This document shows positions 1-9,342 of a DNA stretch of 15,444 nt, one piece after another. The stretch spans positions 1 to 15,444 of the forward strand of contig JAUZQH010000139.1 in assembly GCA_030951065.1 (NCBI GenBank). The letters are read 5' to 3'. Position numbers and translations under genes: made by a program. The notes below the pieces were generated by a model, which searched no databases, was not told where the DNA came from, and saw nothing but the letters and a program-made list of their open reading frames with translations. The first letter of the stretch is position 1. Each line of letters begins with the position of its first letter. The stretch comes from Mariprofundus sp. GTDB taxonomy: Bacteria > Pseudomonadota > Zetaproteobacteria > Mariprofundales > Mariprofundaceae.

Positions 1-177
1 ATTGACTATATTGTGCCGGGTAATGACGATGCTATCCGTGCTGTTCGCCTGTTCTGCAGCAAGGTTGCAGATGCATTGCTGGAAGGTGCTGAAGCATGGC
101 AGCTGGAAAATGCCGAGGACGGGGCAGACCTGGTTGAGGCCATGGCTGTCGATGTTGATGAAGCAGAAGCTGCATAG
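1..177 (+). CDS. rpsB: 30S ribosomal protein S2, C-terminal fragment
   Basis: This is the last 58 codons of ribosomal protein S2, cut by the window edge and read in frame 1 to a TAG stop. The opening residues [20 protein letters not shown] match the highly conserved S2 region that follows the ribosome-contacting core. The rest is an alanine- and glutamate-rich acidic tail, as is usual for S2 C-termini. S2 is a 30S subunit protein that helps seat S1. The next gene is tsf, the standard rpsB-tsf pairing, separated by a 42-base AT-rich gap in which I see no clear terminator hairpin, so co-transcription is likely. Only the 3' part can be judged. Identity is secure from the motif plus its neighbour. 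Confidence 0.95.
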   Translation: MDYIVPGNDDAIRAVRLFCSKVADALLEGAEAWQLENAEDGADLVEAMAVDVDEAEAA

Positions 178-219
178 GCTTAATAATTAATTTAATTTAA
201 AAAACGGAGACGAATTAAA

Positions 220-1095
220 ATGGCAATTACTGCTGCAGATGTAAAAAAACTGCGTGAATTAAGTGGCGCGGGCATGATGGATTGCAAAAAAGCATTGGGT
301 GAAACCGATGGTGATATTGATGCTGCAGTCGATTTTCTGCGTAAAAAAGGTCTGTCTGCGGCCTCCAAAAAAGCAGGGCGTGTAGCTGCTGAGGGTGTGG
401 TGGTTGCTGTATCGGAAGGCAATGTTGGTGTGGTGCTGGAAGTCAACGCTGAGACTGATTTTGTGAGCAAGAATGATCAGTTTATTGATTTTGTGAATGC
501 GGTTGCTGCACTGATTCTCAAAGAGAACCCGGCCGATGTGGAAGCATTGAAATCACTTCCTTTTGATGATGAGCTTAATGTTGAACAGGCTCTTTCCCAG
601 TTGATTGCTACCATCGGCGAGAACATGAGTATTCGCCGGTTTGGCCGTATTGAAGTGGATGCGGGTACGGTTGCTTCCTATGTACATGGGGGCGGAAAAA
701 TCGGTGTGTTGATCGGCATTGAAGGTGATGTGGATGCTGGCCTGGCACGTGGTGTTGCGATGCACGTGGCGGCGGCCAATCCGCGCTTCATTGCGCGTGC
801 TGACGTCGATGCGGAATCAGCTGAACGTGAGCGTGCTGTCCTTTCTGAACGCGCGATTGCCAGCGGTAAGCCTGAAGCTATTGTCGATAAAATTGTGACC
901 GGCCAGATGAACAAGTTTTATTCTGAAGTCTGTCTGCTGGAGCAGGATTTTGTCATGGATACCGACCAGACAGTTGGCCAGGCACTGGGCGATGCAAAAC
1001 CGGTCAGTATGTTCCGTTTCCAGCTTGGCGAGGGTATCGAGAAGAAAGAGGAAGATTTCGCAGCCGAAGTGGCCGCTCAGGTTCAGGGTAGCTAA
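220..1095 (+). CDS. tsf: Translation elongation factor Ts
   Basis: EF-Ts is the nucleotide exchange factor that releases GDP from EF-Tu. The 291-residue length is close to the E. coli protein (283). The N-terminal UBA-like segment carries the family sequence LRELSGAGMMDCKKAL at residues 11-26. The catalytic TDFV motif, which inserts beside the EF-Tu nucleotide pocket, is at residues 79-82 within EVNAETDFVSKND. The two core subdomains follow, with HVAAANPRF and the QDFVMD segment near the C-terminus. The ATG start is preceded by GGAGA at 206-210 with a 9-base gap. The gene sits between rpsB and pyrH with only 6 bases before pyrH. Nothing looks damaged. Confidence 0.98.
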   Translation: MAITAADVKKLRELSGAGMMDCKKALGETDGDIDAAVDFLRKKGLSAASKKAGRVAAEGVVVAVSEGNVGVVLEVNAETDFVSKNDQFIDFVNAVAALILKENPADVEALKSLPFDDELNVEQALSQLIATIGENMSIRRFGRIEVDAGTVASYVHGGGKIGVLIGIEGDVDAGLARGVAMHVAAANPRFIARADVDAESAERERAVLSERAIASGKPEAIVDKIVTGQMNKFYSEVCLLEQDFVMDTDQTVGQALGDAKPVSMFRFQLGEGIEKKEEDFAAEVAAQVQGS

Positions 1096-1101
1096 GCGCT
1101 G

Positions 1102-1857
1102 ATGACGGCTGCTTCCGGAGACGGCTCACAGGATAGTGGGCAGCAGCGCCCGTATAAACGGGTGCTGCTAAAGCTTTCCGGCGAGGTATTGATGGGCGAT
1201 ACCGCATTTGGTATCGATACCGAAACGATCAATCGTCTGGCCTCTGAACTGATCGAAGTACAGCGGTCCGGTGTTGAGCTGGCTGTCGTGATTGGCGGGG
1301 GCAATATTTTCCGTGGCATGAGCGGCATGGCTTCGGGCATGGACCGAACCAGCGCTGACTATATGGGTATGCTGGCGACGGTGATGAATGCGATTGCCTT
1401 ACAGGATGCCATTGAACGCCAGGGAGCAACTGTGCGAGTGATTTCTGCCCTGTATATCAAGGAAGTAGCTGAGCCCTATATTCGGCGCAGGGCCGTACGC
1501 CATCTGGAAAAGGGGCGTATTCTTATTTTCGGTTCCGGTACCGGCAATCCCTATTTTACAACCGACACGGCAGCGAGCTTGCGTGCTATGGAGATTCAGG
1601 CTGATGCGGTACTTAAAGGTACCAAAGTGGATGGTGTTTATACTGCTGATCCGGCCACAGATCCTAATGCGACGAAATATGATACGTTGACATTTACCGA
1701 AGCTCTGAATCAGCGTCTTGGTGTGATGGATGCGACTGCAATGTCTTTGTGCCGGGATAATCACATGCCGATTGTTGTATTTGATGTGACCACACCGGGA
1801 CAGATGCTCAGAGCGGTATCAGGCGAAGCTGTCGGCACACTGGTTCAGGAGGGATAA
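1102..1857 (+). CDS. pyrH: Uridylate kinase (UMP kinase)
   Basis: PyrH phosphorylates UMP to UDP with ATP in pyrimidine nucleotide synthesis; bacterial enzymes are hexamers of the amino-acid kinase fold. At 251 residues the length is normal. Visible motifs in order are KLSGEVLMG (phosphate binding), [39 protein letters not shown] (UMP binding) and [12 protein letters not shown]. The C-terminal block is [20 protein letters not shown]. About 16 residues, polar and Gly/Ser/Gln-rich, precede the conserved [10 protein letters not shown]. The ATG lies 6 bases after the tsf stop and has no strong Shine-Dalgarno, suggesting reinitiation after tsf. The stop overlaps the ribosome-binding region of frr. 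Confidence 0.98.
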   Translation: MTAASGDGSQDSGQQRPYKRVLLKLSGEVLMGDTAFGIDTETINRLASELIEVQRSGVELAVVIGGGNIFRGMSGMASGMDRTSADYMGMLATVMNAIALQDAIERQGATVRVISALYIKEVAEPYIRRRAVRHLEKGRILIFGSGTGNPYFTTDTAASLRAMEIQADAVLKGTKVDGVYTADPATDPNATKYDTLTFTEALNQRLGVMDATAMSLCRDNHMPIVVFDVTTPGQMLRAVSGEAVGTLVQEG

Positions 1858-1860
1858 ACC

Positions 1861-2406
1861 ATGAGCAGTGATATGGAAAACAGAATGCAGAAGTCCATTG
1901 CGGCATTGAAATCGGAACTGGCCACTATTCGTACGGGACGGGCCAATGCAGCCCTGCTGGATCATGTGACGGTGCCGTATTATGGCTCTGAAGTACCGGT
2001 ATCTCAGATTGGCAGTATCTCCGTGCCGGAGCCGCGCATGTTGATGATTTCGCCGTGGGAAAAGACCATTCTGGGTGATCTCGAGAAGGCAATCCTCAAA
2101 TCCGATCTGGGCCTCAATCCGTCCAGTGATGGTGAAGTGATACGCATCGTACTGCCCGAATTGACCGAGGATCGCCGCAGGGATCTGGTCAAACAGGTCA
2201 AGGCGGTTGGTGAGAAGGCCAAGGTATCGATACGCAATATTCGGCGCGATGCCAATGATGCTGTCAAAAAGCAGGTGAAGGATGAGGGTCTGTCCGAGGA
2301 TGAAAGCAAGCGCTTGCAGGATCGTATCCAGAAAATGACCGATCGTTTTGTATCCGAAATTGATCAGATTGTTGAGCACAAAGAAAAAGATATCCTGACA
2401 GTTTGA
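1861..2406 (+). CDS. frr: Ribosome recycling factor
   Basis: RRF works with EF-G to split post-termination ribosomes. The 181-residue length fits the family (185 in E. coli). The N-terminal helix is followed by the conserved LATIRTGRANAALLDHV, then the domain II segment VPYYGSEVPVSQIGSISVPEPRML. The C-terminal helical part contains LPELTEDRRRDLVKQVK and IRNIRRDAN, the tRNA-mimic core signature. AGGAGGG at 1847-1853, inside the last codons of pyrH, is the strongest Shine-Dalgarno in the operon and supports the ATG at 1861. The gap to pyrH is 3 bases. The TGA stop shares its final A with the uppS ATG. Confidence 0.98.
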   Translation: MSSDMENRMQKSIAALKSELATIRTGRANAALLDHVTVPYYGSEVPVSQIGSISVPEPRMLMISPWEKTILGDLEKAILKSDLGLNPSSDGEVIRIVLPELTEDRRRDLVKQVKAVGEKAKVSIRNIRRDANDAVKKQVKDEGLSEDESKRLQDRIQKMTDRFVSEIDQIVEHKEKDILTV

Positions 2407-3158
2407 TGTCTGCATCTGCATCGGGGGCTAGCCCCGCTCTGCCGGCACATGTAGGTATTATCATGGATGGCAATGGTCGTTGGGCCAGGGCCAGAGGGAA
2501 AAATCGTCTTGCCGGACATAAACAGGGTGCCGAGGTGGCACGCAATGTCGTTCGCTGGGCCAAAGAGTTCGGCATCAAGCAAATCTCCCTGTATGCATTT
2601 TCAACGGAAAACTGGGAACGGCCAAAGCTGGAAGTGCGCGGGTTGATGAATTTGCTGGCGATACTGTTGCCCAAAACGCTACCCGAAATGATGCAAAATG
2701 AAGTTCGCTTCCGTATTCTGGGTGACCTGTCCCCGTTACCCGCCAGTGCCCGAAAAGCCGTTGAGCTGGCATGCAGTAACACAGTAAACAATACCGGTAT
2801 CGACCTGATTCTGTGCCTGAACTATGGCGGGCAGCAGGAGATTATCGCGGCAGTGAAGCGGACGCTGCAATGGGTTCAGACACAAGCCGACCCTCAGCAG
2901 GCCCTGGCTGCACTGAATCCCGGTCAGTTCCGGAATCTGATGTGGCGTCATAATATTGCACCACTGGATTTGCTGATCCGTACCGGCGGTGAGATGCGTA
3001 TCTCCAACTTCCATTTGTGGGATGCTGCCTATGCCGAACTATATTTTTCCAATGTGTTGTGGCCGGATTTCAGCCGGAAGGATCTTCAGGCGGCACTGGA
3101 TGAATATGCATCCCGGGAACGGCGTTACGGTCTGACCAGCGAGCAGCTTGAAACATGA
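2406..3158 (+). CDS. uppS: Undecaprenyl diphosphate synthase (cis-prenyltransferase)
   Basis: UppS condenses eight isopentenyl diphosphates onto farnesyl diphosphate to make the C55 carrier used for peptidoglycan and polysaccharide synthesis. The catalytic segment IIMDGNGRWA is at residues 18-27 (Asp21). It is followed by GHKQGAE, the YAFSTENW motif, and DLLIRTGGEMRISNFHLWD with AYAELYF near the C-terminus. All are hallmarks of the family. The length is 250 residues from the ATG at 2406, which overlaps the frr stop by one base (TGATG). An in-frame TTG one codon earlier is possible but less likely. The short Ala/Ser-rich N-terminus before the catalytic motif is common. The gene ends in an ATGA overlap with cdsA. 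Confidence 0.97.
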   Translation: MSASASGASPALPAHVGIIMDGNGRWARARGKNRLAGHKQGAEVARNVVRWAKEFGIKQISLYAFSTENWERPKLEVRGLMNLLAILLPKTLPEMMQNEVRFRILGDLSPLPASARKAVELACSNTVNNTGIDLILCLNYGGQQEIIAAVKRTLQWVQTQADPQQALAALNPGQFRNLMWRHNIAPLDLLIRTGGEMRISNFHLWDAAYAELYFSNVLWPDFSRKDLQAALDEYASRERRYGLTSEQLET

Positions 3159-3931
3159 GCGAGCTGGCTAAACGTGTGATTACCGCAGTGGTCCTGCTGC
3201 TGCTGGTGTATGGCTGGTATGTTCACCTGTCATCGCCGTGGTTCGAACTCGGGCTGGCCCTGCTGGGGCTGGTGGCCAGTTGTGAACTTGTTCTGCTGAT
3301 TAAATTGCGACAACCGGTACTGTATATGCTGACAGCGCTGGCTGCTTGGGTGACATTTGCGCTCTGGCCGGGTATTTGGCCGTTTCTGTTGTGTGCCTTT
3401 GTCTGGTTCGCACTGTTTGTGGTTGATGCACGTACGAAAACACCCGCGTTCGGCGATTTTTTTGCGGCGATCTGGTTGTTCGGGTGGGTCTTCGCTTTTG
3501 CGCTTGCCATTGCACAAACCCATGGCAGTTCAGCAGGTCAGGGACTGATCATCGGCGCATGTCTGGCCGTATGGGTTTCAGATTCGGCTGCCTATTTTGT
3601 TGGCCGGGCTATCGGTAAACACAAGCTTTGCCCTGCGATCAGTCCTGGCAAGTCGGTGCAGGGTGCGATTGGCGGATTGCTGTTTGGCGTCCCTGTTGCT
3701 GTTGTCTGCTGGGTTTTCTGGGACGTGCTGCCATTGTTTGCCGCTATCATGCTGGCTATCGTAACGGTGGTTGCAGGCATGCTGGGGGATTTATCGGAAT
3801 CGGCTGTGAAGCGTATGGTTGGAGCCAAGGACAGTGGCAGCTGGCTGCCCGGACACGGAGGCATTCTGGATCGAATAGATGCGATCATTATGGCGGTTCC
3901 GGTGGCATGGCTATTGTGGGGTATGCAATGA
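3155..3931 (+). CDS. cdsA: Phosphatidate cytidylyltransferase (CDP-diglyceride synthase)
   Basis: CdsA converts phosphatidic acid and CTP to CDP-diacylglycerol, the branch-point precursor of bacterial phospholipids, in the inner membrane. The 258-residue protein is very hydrophobic, with several leucine/valine/tryptophan-rich segments in the first 190 residues. The conserved SDSAAYFVGRAIGKHKL region binds substrate and metal. The family signature lies at about residues 216-242: SAVKRMVGAKDSG, then LPGHGGILDRID, with every fixed position present. The start overlaps the uppS stop (ATGA at 3155-3158). The stop overlaps the dxr start in the same way, which points to translational coupling through three consecutive genes. 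It is of normal length and complete. Confidence 0.97.
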   Translation: MSELAKRVITAVVLLLLVYGWYVHLSSPWFELGLALLGLVASCELVLLIKLRQPVLYMLTALAAWVTFALWPGIWPFLLCAFVWFALFVVDARTKTPAFGDFFAAIWLFGWVFAFALAIAQTHGSSAGQGLIIGACLAVWVSDSAAYFVGRAIGKHKLCPAISPGKSVQGAIGGLLFGVPVAVVCWVFWDVLPLFAAIMLAIVTVVAGMLGDLSESAVKRMVGAKDSGSWLPGHGGILDRIDAIIMAVPVAWLLWGMQ

Positions 3932-5076
3932 AACGTATCACTGTACTGGGCGCAACCGGTTCGATCGGTTGCAGTACGGCCGATGTGATGCTCAGGTATC
4001 CGGACAAGTTTTCCGCATTTGCACTGGTCGGACATCGCAATGTATCAAAAATGATAGCGTTGGCTACAGAGCTGCACCCCGAGTGGGTGGTGATGACGGA
4101 TGCTGCTGCCGCCAAACAGCTTGAGGGACAACTGCCTGCCGGTGTGCGTTTGGAAAAAGGCATGGATGCAGCAATTGCACTTTCATCAGCGACAGAAACA
4201 GATATTGTGATGGCAGCAATGGTCGGTTCGGCGGGATTGCCTGCAACCCTGGCCGCTGTTCAGGCCGGAAAGCGCGTTGGGCTGGCCAATAAGGAATGTC
4301 TGGTTACTGCCGGGCATATCTTCATGGAGGCTGCAGCCATATCCGGCGCGGAAGTGGTGCCGGTGGATTCGGAACATGCAGCGCTTCACCAGTGTATGCA
4401 GGGCCATGATCGCGGCTCTGTTACAGGTGTTACCCTGACCGCATCCGGGGGGCCATTCAGGGATCGCGATCCATCTACACTGTCCGCAGTGACTCCGGCC
4501 GAAGCGGTGGCACATCCGAATTGGGATATGGGTGCTAAAATCAGCATCGATTCCGCCACCATGATCAACAAGGCACTGGAGTTGATCGAGGCGCGATGGT
4601 TATTTGATCTGGCTCCGGAAAAGCTTTCCGCCATTATCCATCCGGAAAGCATCGTGCATGCCATGGTAGAATATCAGGATGGTTCCGTGCTGGCACAATT
4701 GGCCATGCCGGATATGCGCATGCCGATTGCCTATGCCCTGCAGGCTGAGCCAAGGTTATCAACGGGTATAGCAGCACTCGATCTGGCACAGACAGGGGCA
4801 CTGACGTTTCAAGCTGTGGATCATCAGCGCTTCCCTGCCATGCGACTGGTACAGCACGTTTTGCGCGGTGAAGATTCGCTGGCTATTGCATTCAATGCGG
4901 CCAATGAAGTGGCTAATGCAGCGTTTCGTGAGCAACGAATTGGTTTTATGGATATTGTGGAAACGGTTGAACAGGTCTTGTCGAAGGCGGAAAATGTCCC
5001 CGTGGGCAGTCTGGACGAGGTGTGGTTGCATGACGGGCATGCCCGCAAGCTGGCGGATGAGGTAATGACTGTATGA
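3928..5076 (+). CDS. dxr: 1-deoxy-D-xylulose 5-phosphate reductoisomerase
   Basis: Dxr makes 2-C-methyl-D-erythritol 4-phosphate from DXP with NADPH, the committed step of the MEP isoprenoid pathway, so it feeds UppS in the same cluster. At 382 residues the length is typical. The N-terminal NADPH-binding loop GATGSIG is at residues 8-14, followed by LANKE. The metal-binding PVDSEHAAL has Asp147 and Glu149. SGGPFR, HPNWDMGAKISIDSATM, HPESIVHAMVEYQDGS, MPDMRMPIAYAL and NAANE follow in order. The reading frame stays open about 300 bases upstream inside cdsA, but the ATG at 3928 gives the standard N-terminus MKRITVLGATGSIG and the ATGA overlap seen at neighbouring junctions. Confidence 0.97.
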   Translation: MKRITVLGATGSIGCSTADVMLRYPDKFSAFALVGHRNVSKMIALATELHPEWVVMTDAAAAKQLEGQLPAGVRLEKGMDAAIALSSATETDIVMAAMVGSAGLPATLAAVQAGKRVGLANKECLVTAGHIFMEAAAISGAEVVPVDSEHAALHQCMQGHDRGSVTGVTLTASGGPFRDRDPSTLSAVTPAEAVAHPNWDMGAKISIDSATMINKALELIEARWLFDLAPEKLSAIIHPESIVHAMVEYQDGSVLAQLAMPDMRMPIAYALQAEPRLSTGIAALDLAQTGALTFQAVDHQRFPAMRLVQHVLRGEDSLAIAFNAANEVANAAFREQRIGFMDIVETVEQVLSKAENVPVGSLDEVWLHDGHARKLADEVMTV

Positions 5077-6419
5077 TTGAAATTTTGCACACATCGTTGG
5101 CTTTCGTGGTGGCGATTGCGCTGCTGATTGCAGTGCACGAATATGGTCATTTTTCCATGGCGCGCCGGCTTGGTATCAAGGTGGAGAAGTTTTCTATCGG
5201 CTTTGGCCCCGCCCTGTTTTCATGGCGTAGCAGAGATGGTGAAGTGCTGTATGTCATTGCTGCTATTCCGCTGGGTGGGTATGTGAAAATGCTGGGTGAG
5301 AATCCGGATGAACAGGAAGGTGATGTCCAGGCCAGACTCTCCGAGCAGGACAGGGCAAGGGCATTTAATAACCAGCCGGTGTGGAAGCGTGCTGCCGTTG
5401 CAGTTGCCGGGCCGGCCTATAATTTCCTGTTTGCGATTGGCGCATATATGATTGTCGGTTGGATGGGCCAGTCTGTGTTGCCGACTATCATTGGCGATAT
5501 TGCGCCTGCATCCATAGCAGAGCGAGCCGGGTTGCAGGTGGAAGACCGGATCGTAGCTGTCGGCAATAAACAGGTCCATTCGTGGCAGCAGATGGAGGAG
5601 AGACTCAAGCAATATATTGGCACCTCGGTAGAGCTTCAGGTTAAACGGGGGGAAAGGCTGATTGTAACCCGGTTTGAGCTTCCGGTGCCGAAAAAAGACC
5701 CGCTACTGCTCGATGTCGCTGATCAGGTGTTGGGGTTTAATCCGGGGCTGATTGTGCGTGTGGATGAGGTGATGGAGGGGTCATCCGCCCAGCGCTTTGG
5801 TTTGCGAAAGGGTGATGTGATTAAACAGATCAATGGCTGGGATGTGTCAAATGTGAGCCAGTTCATTGAGCGTGTTAAAGCCAAAGGAGGGCAGCCGGTC
5901 ACGCTTGTTATCCAGCGGGATCAGGCGTTGTTGCAATTGAAGGTGATACCATCCCCTGATCAGAACAAACAGGGGCGGTTGGGCATCCGTCTGGCTTCAC
6001 AGTCCAAACATGGTACCGAGCAATATCGCATGAGCTGGCTGGAAGGCATGGCATATGGGTTTGTTCGTACATGGGAAATGACCGGATTGACGCTGGGTGT
6101 GTTTGGCAAAATGGTGACATCTGCTATTCCAGCGGATAATCTGGGCGGACCTATTGCCATTGCACAACTGGCGGGTAAAACTGCAGATATGGGCCTGGTT
6201 TATTTTCTGGGCTTTCTGGCTTTGATTTCAGTGAATCTCGGAGTATTGAATCTGTTGCCCATTCCAATACTGGATGGGGGGTTGCTGGTGTACCTGGGCC
6301 TGGAGAAATTGAGAGGAAAGCCGTTATCACCCAGAATTTTGGAAATGACCCAGATGGCAGGGTTGGTTTTGATTGTCAGTTTGATGGTATTTGCTTTTTA
6401 TAATGATCTTTCGCGCTAA
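5073..6419 (+). CDS. rseP: RIP zinc metalloprotease RseP (site-2 protease family)
   Basis: RseP is an inner-membrane intramembrane protease. In model proteobacteria it cuts the anti-sigma factor RseA after DegS and so activates the sigma-E envelope stress response; it also clears leftover signal peptides. The zinc motif HEYGH is at residues 22-26 in the first membrane segment. The middle of the protein holds two PDZ-like domains, with the glycine motifs AGLQVEDRIVAVGN and FGLRKGDVIKQING. The C-terminal membrane part has NLLPIPILDGG with the third zinc ligand Asp401 (E. coli Asp402). Length is 448 against 450 in E. coli. One small oddity is LDGGL, where LDGGH is usual. The start overlaps the dxr stop by ATGA. 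Confidence 0.96.
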   Translation: MIEILHTSLAFVVAIALLIAVHEYGHFSMARRLGIKVEKFSIGFGPALFSWRSRDGEVLYVIAAIPLGGYVKMLGENPDEQEGDVQARLSEQDRARAFNNQPVWKRAAVAVAGPAYNFLFAIGAYMIVGWMGQSVLPTIIGDIAPASIAERAGLQVEDRIVAVGNKQVHSWQQMEERLKQYIGTSVELQVKRGERLIVTRFELPVPKKDPLLLDVADQVLGFNPGLIVRVDEVMEGSSAQRFGLRKGDVIKQINGWDVSNVSQFIERVKAKGGQPVTLVIQRDQALLQLKVIPSPDQNKQGRLGIRLASQSKHGTEQYRMSWLEGMAYGFVRTWEMTGLTLGVFGKMVTSAIPADNLGGPIAIAQLAGKTADMGLVYFLGFLALISVNLGVLNLLPIPILDGGLLVYLGLEKLRGKPLSPRILEMTQMAGLVLIVSLMVFAFYNDLSR

Positions 6420-6432
6420 TTCAGAGGATAAT

Positions 6433-8766
6433 ATGTTGGGTTCAGTCAGACTTTTAGTTGTCGGCTTTCTGCTATTGGGTGTTTTCTCATGGTCGGGAGA
6501 ATCTGTTGCGGCTGATTCGGATCAGCCATCACCGTTGATTCTGTCCATTGATGTGGAAGGGAATCACAATGTAGAGAAAGAAGCTGTTCTGGTAAAAATG
6601 AAGACGCGAGCAGGCCAGCGCCTTGAACGTCGGCAATTGAGCAGGGATGTTCGTACCCTTTATAAAACCGGTTTTTTTTCTGATATACGATTCGTCGGCA
6701 CAAGAACTGCCCAGGGCATCCATCTTGTATGCCATGTAAAGGAATATCCGTTAATTGCCAAGCTCACCATGGAAGGAAATGATCAATTTCCAACCAAGGA
6801 TCTGCAGCTCAAAATGAAATTGAAACCGGGGCGTATCTATAGCCCAAGGTACCAGGAGTCGGATCGCAATACGCTGAGAAAGGGGTACTTGAAAGACGGG
6901 TATTATCAGGTTGGTATCGATTTTATTCCAACCAGGCGAAAGGATGGCAGGATTGACCTGCTTATTCGGGTGCATGAGGGGGAAGTGACACGAATCAATC
7001 GCATCCATATGATAGGCAACAAGGCTTTCAGTGATGCTGTGTTGCGTAAGGAAATCGCGTCCAGAAGGTCTGATTTGTTATCATGGTTTTCTGACCGTGA
7101 TATATTTGATACCAAGCGATTTAGCGCCGATGGTCAGTTACTGCAACAGTATTACCTGAATCATGGTTATCTGGATATGAAACTGGATTCTGAACAAATC
7201 ACCATGGCCGCGGACAAAAAGAGTTTCTCTTTGACCTTCAGTATTCATGAAGGGGTTAGTTACAATGTTGAAAAAGTTGTTTTACAGGGTGATCTGGTTC
7301 CTGATCAGAAAACCCTGCAGGAATTGATTAAGCTGAAGCCCGGCGATATTTATTCCCTGAATGACATGCGTGCAACGATCGAGGCTATTACGGAACGTGT
7401 GGGTGATGAAGGTTATGCTTTTGCAACGGTGACCCCGTTACTGCAACGCAATATTGATAATCACACGGTGGCGATTACGTTTGATATTGAAAAAGGTGAA
7501 GAAGTTTACGTTGAACGAATTGAAATATCAGGCAATGAGAAAACCGATGACAGCGTTATTCGCCGGTTGCTGGATCAGTCGGAAGGTGCGCGTTATGCGG
7601 GAACACAGGTGAAGCATAGTAAGGAAGCATTGAAACGGGCTCAATTTGTTGAGGATGTACGCGTATCATTTCCAAAAGGATCGGTTGGAGACAAGGTTCA
7701 CATGAAGGTGGATGTGACGGAAAAGAAATCCGGTTCAATTGCAGGGGGATTCGGGTTTTCCCAGCGGGAGAAGGTGATTATTACGGCCAGAATCACGGAA
7801 AAGAATCTGCTTGGGAAAGGCTATCAGGCCAGCATTAATGGCAAACTGGGCAAGGTGACCCAAGACATAACGGCCAGTCTTGCCGACCCGTATTTTCTGG
7901 ATACTAATATTAGCGCCAGCTTGAATGCTTTCAAAACAAAGACGGACCCGCAACTGGGGGCCAATTACCAGACCAATTCGGTTGGTGGCGGTATAGCGTT
8001 TAGTGTGCCGATGACTCACTATATGTCTTACGGCATCAACTACCAGTTCAACAGCACTGAGCTGTCAAACGTGCCAGTTACCGCATCATTGTTCCAGCGC
8101 GCTCAAATCGGTCGTCAAACGGTTGGTGAATTGACGCAATCGCTAACCTGGGATTCCAGGGATCGATACATGGCAACGAGCAGTGGACATATAGATAGTG
8201 TTAGTTTCAGCGTTGCAGGACTGGGCGGAAATGAAAGGTTTCTGGAAACAGCTGTTTCCAGCCGGTGGTATTTTCCTTTTGGCGAAAAGGAAAATATTAT
8301 ATTGAATCCATCTGTTGGATACCGGTCGATTCGTGGTTTCTCCGGTCAGAACATTCCGTTATGGCGACGCTATTCATTGGGTGGCATTGGCAGTATGCGA
8401 GGGTTTGATTCTCTGGGCATTACAGTGATAGACCCGAACACGAATGAGGCAGTTGGCGGCGATAATCAAATCACCGCGTCTGCAAACCTGTTTTTTCCAC
8501 TGCCTTATGTGCAAACTGCAGGGATTCGCGGCCTCTTTTTTGTTGATGCCGGTACACTGTGGGGCTCGGCATCGGCGACGGTTGGCGCGGTTACTATTAA
8601 TGTGCAAGAACCATTCTCTTTATCCCGGGTCCGGTATGCGGCAGGATTTGGCATCGAATGGATTTCACCTATTGGCCCGGTTGGCCTGACTTGGGCATTC
8701 CCCATCAGAACAGTATCGGGAGATCGTGAAAAGAGTTTTGAGTTTGCCATAGGGACAACTTTTTAA
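6433..8766 (+). CDS. bamA: Outer membrane protein assembly factor BamA
   Basis: BamA is the Omp85-family core of the BAM complex that folds beta-barrel proteins into the outer membrane. From the ATG at 6433 the protein has 777 residues. The first 26 or so form a signal peptide (hydrophobic LLVVGFLLLGVF, then SVA-A). Five POTRA repeats follow at about residues 36-430, recognisable by GN-type turns (VEGNHN, MEGNDQ, MIGNKAF, ISGNEK). The barrel begins near GGFGFSQREK. The loop 6 motif GSMRGF corresponds to the conserved V/MRGF. The chain ends in FEFAIGTTF, a beta-signal with terminal Phe. AGAGGA at 6423-6428 decides this start over an in-frame ATG at 6391 inside rseP. Confidence 0.97.
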   Translation: MLGSVRLLVVGFLLLGVFSWSGESVAADSDQPSPLILSIDVEGNHNVEKEAVLVKMKTRAGQRLERRQLSRDVRTLYKTGFFSDIRFVGTRTAQGIHLVCHVKEYPLIAKLTMEGNDQFPTKDLQLKMKLKPGRIYSPRYQESDRNTLRKGYLKDGYYQVGIDFIPTRRKDGRIDLLIRVHEGEVTRINRIHMIGNKAFSDAVLRKEIASRRSDLLSWFSDRDIFDTKRFSADGQLLQQYYLNHGYLDMKLDSEQITMAADKKSFSLTFSIHEGVSYNVEKVVLQGDLVPDQKTLQELIKLKPGDIYSLNDMRATIEAITERVGDEGYAFATVTPLLQRNIDNHTVAITFDIEKGEEVYVERIEISGNEKTDDSVIRRLLDQSEGARYAGTQVKHSKEALKRAQFVEDVRVSFPKGSVGDKVHMKVDVTEKKSGSIAGGFGFSQREKVIITARITEKNLLGKGYQASINGKLGKVTQDITASLADPYFLDTNISASLNAFKTKTDPQLGANYQTNSVGGGIAFSVPMTHYMSYGINYQFNSTELSNVPVTASLFQRAQIGRQTVGELTQSLTWDSRDRYMATSSGHIDSVSFSVAGLGGNERFLETAVSSRWYFPFGEKENIILNPSVGYRSIRGFSGQNIPLWRRYSLGGIGSMRGFDSLGITVIDPNTNEAVGGDNQITASANLFFPLPYVQTAGIRGLFFVDAGTLWGSASATVGAVTINVQEPFSLSRVRYAAGFGIEWISPIGPVGLTWAFPIRTVSGDREKSFEFAIGTTF

Positions 8767-8807
8767 TTAAGCTTGGTTGAAATAACGCAATAGCATAGGA
8801 GAAAGGC

Positions 8808-9332
8808 ATGATTAACAAAATGAATATAAAGGCTATACTGATATCAATGGGTGCAGTATGCATCTTTGGGATGGCTTCAGTTCAGGCTGCAGAATTGAAG
8901 ATCGGTTACATTGATATCAAAACTGCTCTGGAAAGTACAGCTGAATATCAGCAAGGTATGAAACGGCTAAAAGCGTTGAGTGACAAAAAAGTAAAGGCGC
9001 TGAAAGCGCTGAAGGCAAAAATCAACCAGGGTGAAAAAGAACTGATGGGCCAGTCTCTGGCTGTGTCGCAGGAAAATACGAGCCAGAAAAAGCAGGAATT
9101 GAATGAAATGGTCAAAAAATTCAAGCGTATGCAGCAGGATGCACAGGAAGAACTGGCTGCTGAGAAAAACCGGATGGATCTTGCCAGTATGTCAAAATTC
9201 CAGAAAGTTATGACGGTGTATGGCAAACAAAATCATTTTGACTTGATCATGCCCAAGCCGGTTTTTATCTATGCTGACCCGAGACTTGATGTGACAGGTG
9301 ATATTATTAAATTGCTGGATTCGAAAAAATAA
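8808..9332 (+). CDS. skp: Periplasmic chaperone Skp / OmpH family protein
   Basis: Skp-family proteins are trimeric periplasmic chaperones that carry unfolded outer-membrane proteins to BAM. The 174-residue protein starts with a signal peptide of about 27 residues ending VQA-A. The mature part opens with [15 protein letters not shown], the usual beta strand of the trimer body. A long Lys/Glu/Gln-rich coiled coil from about residue 45 to 125 forms the tentacle. The C-terminal [28 protein letters not shown] is the family's returning strand and helix. AGGAGA at 8797-8802 supports the ATG at 8808. A 41-base gap separates it from bamA, its functional partner, and lpxD follows directly. Lower sequence conservation is normal for this family. 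Confidence 0.93.
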   Translation: MINKMNIKAILISMGAVCIFGMASVQAAELKIGYIDIKTALESTAEYQQGMKRLKALSDKKVKALKALKAKINQGEKELMGQSLAVSQENTSQKKQELNEMVKKFKRMQQDAQEELAAEKNRMDLASMSKFQKVMTVYGKQNHFDLIMPKPVFIYADPRLDVTGDIIKLLDSKK

Positions 9333-9342
9333 GCAGGAGTTT

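Noticed and set aside
178..219. Possible attenuator between rpsB and tsf
   Set aside because: The gap is AT-rich with TTAATT repeats but no GC stem or T-run. It looks like a translation-enhancing leader for tsf.
1819..2421. A 200-codon open frame on the minus strand across frr
   Set aside because: It lies entirely antisense to frr and the uppS start, matches no family I recognise and has unlikely composition. It is a mirror of the frr codon pattern.
3628..3927. Open frame extending dxr about 100 codons upstream within cdsA
   Set aside because: The extension is Cys/Trp/Arg-rich and overlaps the well-conserved cdsA C-terminus. Dxr homologues begin at the ATG at 3928.
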